From JAENVT01 sp963773085 (lineage in GTDB: Bacteria; Actinomycetota; Acidimicrobiia; Acidimicrobiales; Ilumatobacteraceae): a stretch of DNA of 64,000 bases. The notes under the pieces were generated by a model that was not told the DNA's origin, ran no database searches, and worked only from the letters and a program-made list of their open reading frames with translations. Positions 60,137 to 64,000 of this stretch are shown one piece after another. Position 1 is the stretch's first letter. Every line of letters starts with the position of its first letter. The DNA lies in NCBI GenBank assembly GCA_963773085.1, contig CAVYZS010000001.1:372001-436000 (forward strand), given 5' to 3'. The translations under genes were made by a program, and so were the position numbers.

Positions 60137-61345
60137 TCAGTTGCCTCGCAGTGCTTCCGTCGGTGGGAGTCGGGCTGCACGGGCGGCTGGGTAGAGGCCG
60201 GCGATCGCACCGATTGCCAATGCTGCAACGATGCCTCCAACAAGGGCGATCGGCGGGACGACGACTTCCCAATGCTTGGCCGATGCGTAGATTGCAGTCA
60301 CCGCAGCCCCGAGGGCGACGCCGACCACACCGCCGGCTCCGGCCAGCAGGATGGCCTCGGTCAGGAACTGTCGACGGATGTGAGCTCGCGTGGCGCCGAG
60401 CGCCCGACGCAGACCGATCTCGCTGCGACGCTCGATCACGGCAATCACCATCACATTGGCGATGCCGATTCCACCCACCAGCAGAGCAACAGCGCCGAGA
60501 CCGAGAAAGAGCGAAGTGAACGCTGTACTGGCGGCGTCTTCGGCGGCGAGTGCATCGGATGGGCGCGTCGCTTCGACCTCCTCGGGTGTCTCCGGGTTGA
60601 CGGTTGGCGGCAGCACACTGCGAACCGTGTCGATCGCACCTTCCTCAGTGCGGACGTAGATTCGCTCGGGAGCGATGTCGTCGCCCACGACGTAGGTCTC
60701 GGCCGCGGGAATGCCGATGATGGCCCCGCGATCGAGACCCTCCGCGGCGGCAGCCGACTCCAAGATGCCGACTACGGCGAACCAGTCGTCGCCGATGCGC
60801 ACCCTCAGCTGATCGGCAACATCGACGATTCCGAGCTTCTCCGCGGCAACCGACCCGAGGACGACTGCCGGGTAGGTGCTCGTTGCCGGGTCTAGCCACT
60901 CGCCATCGGCCAGCGACAGGTTGAGGGTGGTGAGCAGCCCCGTGTCCGCGGCGAACACGGTGATGCCGCCGTTGATGCCTTCGGAGATCGCATCGGTACG
61001 GCGCACGGTCGCGTCCACCGTGGCGATCGAGCTGACCGCCGTGACCGGACCGATCCTTCCGACCATCTTGACGGCGTCGGAGGGCAGGGTCTGGTTGCCT
61101 CGACCGAAGCCCTGCCCGGCCTGTACCTCGAGCAGGTTCGTGCCGAGCGCGCGGATTCGTGTCTGCAGCTCTTCGCGCGACGATGCCGACAGGCCGAGCA
61201 CGCCGACCATTGCGGCGATGCCGATCGCCACGCCGAGTGTCGACAGGCCGGTGCGTAGTCGTCGGGTGTGCAGCCCGAGCGCGCCGACCCGCACGATGTC
61301 GGCCGGACGCAGCCGCGATCGATATGTCGTGGTGGCGGTACTCAT
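60137..61345 (-). CDS. MacB/FtsX-family ABC exporter permease
   Basis: This 402-aa protein has four membrane helices. The first is LSTLGVAIGIAAMVGVLGLSA after the amphipathic N-terminus. A periplasmic MacB_PCD domain (about residues 50-270: LQTRIRALGTNLLEVQAGQ ... GDDWFAVVGILES) follows, then the FtsX block FLGLGAVALLVGGIGIANVMVIAVIERRSEIGLRRALGAT and LPPTEALRGN, typical MacB ends. It works with the ATPase encoded just upstream (ATGA overlap) and with the two adaptors. Substrate unknown. Confidence 0.93.
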   Translation of the reverse strand: MSTATTTYRSRLRPADIVRVGALGLHTRRLRTGLSTLGVAIGIAAMVGVLGLSASSREELQTRIRALGTNLLEVQAGQGFGRGNQTLPSDAVKMVGRIGPVTAVSSIATVDATVRRTDAISEGINGGITVFAADTGLLTTLNLSLADGEWLDPATSTYPAVVLGSVAAEKLGIVDVADQLRVRIGDDWFAVVGILESAAAAEGLDRGAIIGIPAAETYVVGDDIAPERIYVRTEEGAIDTVRSVLPPTVNPETPEEVEATRPSDALAAEDAASTAFTSLFLGLGAVALLVGGIGIANVMVIAVIERRSEIGLRRALGATRAHIRRQFLTEAILLAGAGGVVGVALGAAVTAIYASAKHWEVVVPPIALVGGIVAALAIGAIAGLYPAARAARLPPTEALRGN

Positions 61346-62097
61346 CGAACAGCACCTGCTGGGAGGTCGCCAGAGATCGAGCGCGCGGCACCATCGATCG
61401 ATTCGATCGAGCCGTCACGCATGGAGACGCGACGTGGCAACGACGCCGCGAGGTCGCGATCGTGGGTGATGATCAGGATGGTTCGTCCCTCCGCGTGAAG
61501 CTCACGCAGCAGATCCAGCACCGCTCCCCCCGACCGCGAGTCGAGGTTCCCGGTCGGTTCATCGGCCAGCACGATCGACGGATGGTTGACGATGGCTCTG
61601 GCGATCGCCACTCTCTGGCGCTCACCTCCCGACATCTGGCTCGGGGTGTGTGTCATTCGTTGACCGAGACCGACCCGGCCGAGCGCCTCGGCGGCGGCGT
61701 CACGGCGCTCGGCGGGCGGCCTGCCTCGGTACAACAATCCGTTGGCGACGTTGTCGAGCGCCGTCATTCCCTCGAGCAGGAAGAACGACTGGAAGACGAA
61801 TCCGATGAGGTGTGAACGGACTCCCGACAATTGCCGGTCGCTCATCTCCGAGGTGTCGATTCCGGCAACCCGGACAGTTCCACTGGAGGGCCGATCGAGG
61901 GTGCCGATGATGTGTAGCAGGGTCGACTTTCCGGAGCCGGATGGGCCGACGATTGCGGTCAGTTCGCCGTGCTGCACTTCGAGCGACACCGAGTCGAGAG
62001 CGCGAACAGGGGGCTCCCCGGCGTACTCCTTGACGACGTCGATCAGCTCGAGGGCCAGACCCGTTGTACCAGATCCCGTCCTGCCAGACTCGGTCAC
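61342..62097 (-). CDS. MacB/LolD-type ABC exporter ATPase
   Basis: This 251-aa ATPase has ELIDVVKEYAGEPPVRALD, Walker A VGPSGSGKSTLLH, Q-loop FVFQSFFLLEGMTALDNV, signature QMSGGERQRVAIARAIVN, Walker B IVLADEPTGNLDSRS and H-loop ITHDRDLA. These are the full set of the LolD/MacB subfamily. The GTG start 62097 overlaps the adaptor stop (GTGA), and its own stop overlaps the permease start. It powers export with the FtsX-type permease. Confidence 0.94.
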   Translation of the reverse strand: MTESGRTGSGTTGLALELIDVVKEYAGEPPVRALDSVSLEVQHGELTAIVGPSGSGKSTLLHIIGTLDRPSSGTVRVAGIDTSEMSDRQLSGVRSHLIGFVFQSFFLLEGMTALDNVANGLLYRGRPPAERRDAAAEALGRVGLGQRMTHTPSQMSGGERQRVAIARAIVNHPSIVLADEPTGNLDSRSGGAVLDLLRELHAEGRTILIITHDRDLAASLPRRVSMRDGSIESIDGAARSISGDLPAGAVR

Positions 62098-63629
62098 GAC
62101 GGCACAACCACGTCGGTGTCGGCCGTGAGGTCGCCATCGACCTGCACGAAACCGTTGGTGAACAGGCCGGGTGTGACGCCGACGAGCTTGGTCTGGTTGG
62201 TGCCGTCGGCCTGCTTGCCGGTGACCACTTCGACGGCGTACCCGCCCTCCTTCAACGCCACGAGGGCGCTGACCGGCACGACGATGGCCTGTGGCACGTC
62301 GGCCGACACGACTCGCAGCGTCACAGGGATCTCGACGAACGAGTCGACTGACGCCGGGATGTCGTCGACCCCGATCGTGATTGTGACCGACGGGGTGTCG
62401 CCCGGCGCGCCATTGGTGTTCGTGGCGACGTTGCCAACTTCGACGACGGTGCCGGGTTGCACCGTTCCGTCGGGGAACTCGACGTCGATGGTCGCGCCGA
62501 GCGCGAATGTGTCGTCGCCGATCGGTGCCGTCGTCGTGACCCGACGGGACGGGGCGGTCAGCGACATCACGACGCTGTCTCCTTCCAGCACGGCACCGTC
62601 AGCCACCGACGCGGTGCCGACCGACAGACCGGCGGGCACCACAGCGAAGGTTCCAGCAGGTATGACGATGCTCGCCGGGTCGGCAACGACACCGAGCGAT
62701 GCCAGCCAGGCGGAGGACGCTGTCGCCGTGGCCGAATCGAAGTGATCGTCGACGGTCATCGTCTCGTCGGCGGTGAACCCGAGTGAGTCGAGCGCCTGCT
62801 CGAACAGCTTGACGTCTGCCCCATCGCTGACGCCGTCCGACAAGTCCCTCGACAACACGGGCGTCGCGGTGGCGTCGCCTTCGATGGCGATCACCGGGAG
62901 ACCATTGCTCCAGTACAGAGGAGTTCCGCTGGTCACCGCGACTCCGGCGGCCGCCTGCCGGTCGATCGTCGCGCCGGCCAGACCTGAAACCAGGTACTTG
63001 CGCTCGGCCTGCCGTCCGACCACGAGTGGGGAGCCGGCGTCGACCGACCCCCCGACCGTTGCCGACACGGTGTCGACGAGCAGCCGACCGGGAACGAACA
63101 CCAACTCGCCCTGGGTGACCTTGCCGTCGCCGGTCATGCCCAGGCTGTCTTCCCATGCCGTGACCGCTGCCTTGGTCGCCGAGTCGTAGCTCTCGTCGAT
63201 CACGACGTTGTGATCAGGGTCGAATCCGAGTTGCACGAGGTTGAGCTCGAGTTGGCGCACATCGGCGCCGTCACCCGACGAGGTCGACAGGTCGCGGTAC
63301 CCGGGGATGTCGCCGATCATGGCGACGACGGGTGAGCCATCGATCGTTGCGACGACGGTGCCGGCGTCGATGGTGTCGCCACCTGAGACGATGCTGGTGA
63401 CGGTGCCGGCGACGGGTGACGAGACGGTGGCCGACGTGGTGAACCCCAGCGTCGCTGTCGTTTCGTCGTAGGTGACCAGGTCGAGTTGTTGCACCTTGGC
63501 CGTGCTCAACTTCACCGGGGCGCTGGTGGCGGTGGCAGTGTCGCCGTGTCGCGACCCGAGGAGATAGCCGGCGGCTCCGCCTCCGACCAGCACCACGAGA
63601 CCGAGCGCCGTTGCCGACGCCCACCTCAC
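62094..63629 (-). CDS. Periplasmic adaptor of ABC exporter with two peptidoglycan-binding motifs, first copy
   Basis: This 511-aa membrane-fusion protein has the signal anchor SATALGLVVLVGGGAAGYLLG. Two PG_binding_1-like segments are visible: GADVRQLELNLVQLGFDPDHNVVIDESYDSATKAAV and GADVKLFEQALDSLGFTADETMTVDDHFDSATATASS. An HlyD-like barrel with SVTITIGVDDIPASVDSFVEIPVTL and VVPVSALVALKEGGYAVEVV completes it. The peptidoglycan motifs suggest anchoring to the wall. The GTG start 63629 overlaps the preceding gene's stop. It is encoded directly before the ATPase. Confidence 0.88.
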   Translation of the reverse strand: MRWASATALGLVVLVGGGAAGYLLGSRHGDTATATSAPVKLSTAKVQQLDLVTYDETTATLGFTTSATVSSPVAGTVTSIVSGGDTIDAGTVVATIDGSPVVAMIGDIPGYRDLSTSSGDGADVRQLELNLVQLGFDPDHNVVIDESYDSATKAAVTAWEDSLGMTGDGKVTQGELVFVPGRLLVDTVSATVGGSVDAGSPLVVGRQAERKYLVSGLAGATIDRQAAAGVAVTSGTPLYWSNGLPVIAIEGDATATPVLSRDLSDGVSDGADVKLFEQALDSLGFTADETMTVDDHFDSATATASSAWLASLGVVADPASIVIPAGTFAVVPAGLSVGTASVADGAVLEGDSVVMSLTAPSRRVTTTAPIGDDTFALGATIDVEFPDGTVQPGTVVEVGNVATNTNGAPGDTPSVTITIGVDDIPASVDSFVEIPVTLRVVSADVPQAIVVPVSALVALKEGGYAVEVVTGKQADGTNQTKLVGVTPGLFTNGFVQVDGDLTADTDVVVPS

Positions 63630-64000
63630 GGCGTTGTCGCCGTGGTCGTGGACGCCGGTTGGAACGCCGCTGTCATGATCGGCTCACACGTGGTGAGCGC
63701 GGCTGCAACTGCGGGGTCTGTGTCGTCGAGACCAAGCTGCTCGATCATCCGAGCCGTCGGGTCGAAGCCGGCACCGCCAGGCCCGCCAGGCCCACCGGCT
63801 GGGAGGCTGCCGTCGGGCGGCGGACCGAAGCCGGGGCCCTGACCGGCGGCGCCGGCCGGAATCGATCCGTCAGGCGGTTGGGCATTGCCGTTGCCGCCTC
63901 CTGGGGGTCCAAAGGTGATGTCGTCGACCTGCAGGCCCTCGTCGCGCAGGCAGGCGGTGAAGTCGTTGAGACTGTTCTGGATCTGCTCACGGTCGACTCC
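63626..64000 (-). CDS. Secreted hypothetical protein, C-terminal part (5' cut by window)
   Basis: The 124 residues left of this gene begin QNSLNDFTACLRDEGLQVDD. A Gly/Pro-rich linker follows (PPGGGNGNAQPPDGS, GGPGGPGGAGFD), then DPTARMIEQLGLDDTDPAVAAALTTCEPIM and a Thr-rich end. The single Cys in FTACLRDEG and the later TCEP resemble small exported actinobacterial proteins with a CMRD/CLRD motif that accompany this kind of peptidoglycan-binding adaptor/ABC operon. Function unknown. It is the first gene visible of the exporter operon and overlaps the adaptor start (GTGA). Confidence 0.75.
   Translation of the reverse strand, partial: GVDREQIQNSLNDFTACLRDEGLQVDDITFGPPGGGNGNAQPPDGSIPAGAAGQGPGFGPPPDGSLPAGGPGGPGGAGFDPTARMIEQLGLDDTDPAVAAALTTCEPIMTAAFQPASTTTATTP

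Overview
The window is GC-rich, gene-dense DNA from a free-living actinobacterium, most likely an Acidimicrobiia / Ilumatobacter-like marine lineage. That placement is an inference from gene content: a DUF3263 plus LytR_C pair, actinobacterial-type coproheme decarboxylase, a PAC2 protein, groEL under a CIRCE operator without groES beside it, threonine-rich lipoprotein linkers, and secreted proteins with delta-60 and LDTR-type repeats. No phage, plasmid, insertion sequence or CRISPR signature was seen. One tRNA gene, tRNA-Thr(TGT), is present at 6616-6691 on the minus strand.

Layout. 0-5.3 kb: the end of an unrecognised gene, then a BMP-type (nucleoside-like) ABC importer operon. 5.3-12.6 kb: a secreted ScyD-like propeller, tRNA-Thr, a decayed PQQ-propeller lipoprotein, a TIR-membrane protein, a GNAT enzyme, a secreted LCAT-like hydrolase, an M14 carboxypeptidase lipoprotein and a MazEF pair. 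12.6-22.6 kb: a membrane diguanylate cyclase, small membrane proteins, a DUF457 membrane hydrolase, a large secreted delta-60 repeat protein and a NarL-type two-component system. 22.7-25.6 kb: a copper / cytochrome-oxidase maturation operon (Sco1, PCuAC, cupredoxin, TlpA, CcdA). 25.6-29 kb: a xylose-type ABC importer (xylFHG). 29-33.7 kb: an UnbU-like membrane protein diverging from a MetE-like methyltransferase and an UnbV/CRTAC1 protein. 33.7-38.6 kb: an AhpD-like gene with an in-frame TGA (a probable selenoprotein), PPi-type phosphofructokinase, uridine kinase, DUF3263, LytR_C and glycerate kinase. 38.6-44.9 kb: an amidase / Rieske oxygenase / sarcosine-oxidase-like / P1 peptidase / acetylpolyamine-amidohydrolase-like set. 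45-53 kb: groEL, an intergenic repeat field, an FAD oxidoreductase, aquaporin, FdhD, ChdC, a LIV-type binding lipoprotein and a Nudix protein. 53-58 kb: PAC2 and two c-di-GMP enzymes. 58.6-64 kb: an ABC exporter operon with two periplasmic adaptors, cut by the window end.

Two points stand out. First, 33678-34715 reads as one AhpD-like protein with a CxxU motif: the in-frame TGA is the second redox position of the usual CxxC and is followed by a SECIS-like stem-loop. Second, seven otherwise well-conserved genes carry nine single-frame slips (about 2.5, 7.98, 18.41, 19.08, 35.77, 39.49, 39.73, 40.83 and 47.84 kb), eight of them in the same direction. This looks more like systematic indel error in the assembly than seven decaying genes, and the affected genes are annotated as single spans.

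Starts were chosen by conservation, ribosome-binding sites and overlap with the upstream stop. Many genes are translationally coupled (ATGA/GTGA overlaps), and GTG starts are common.
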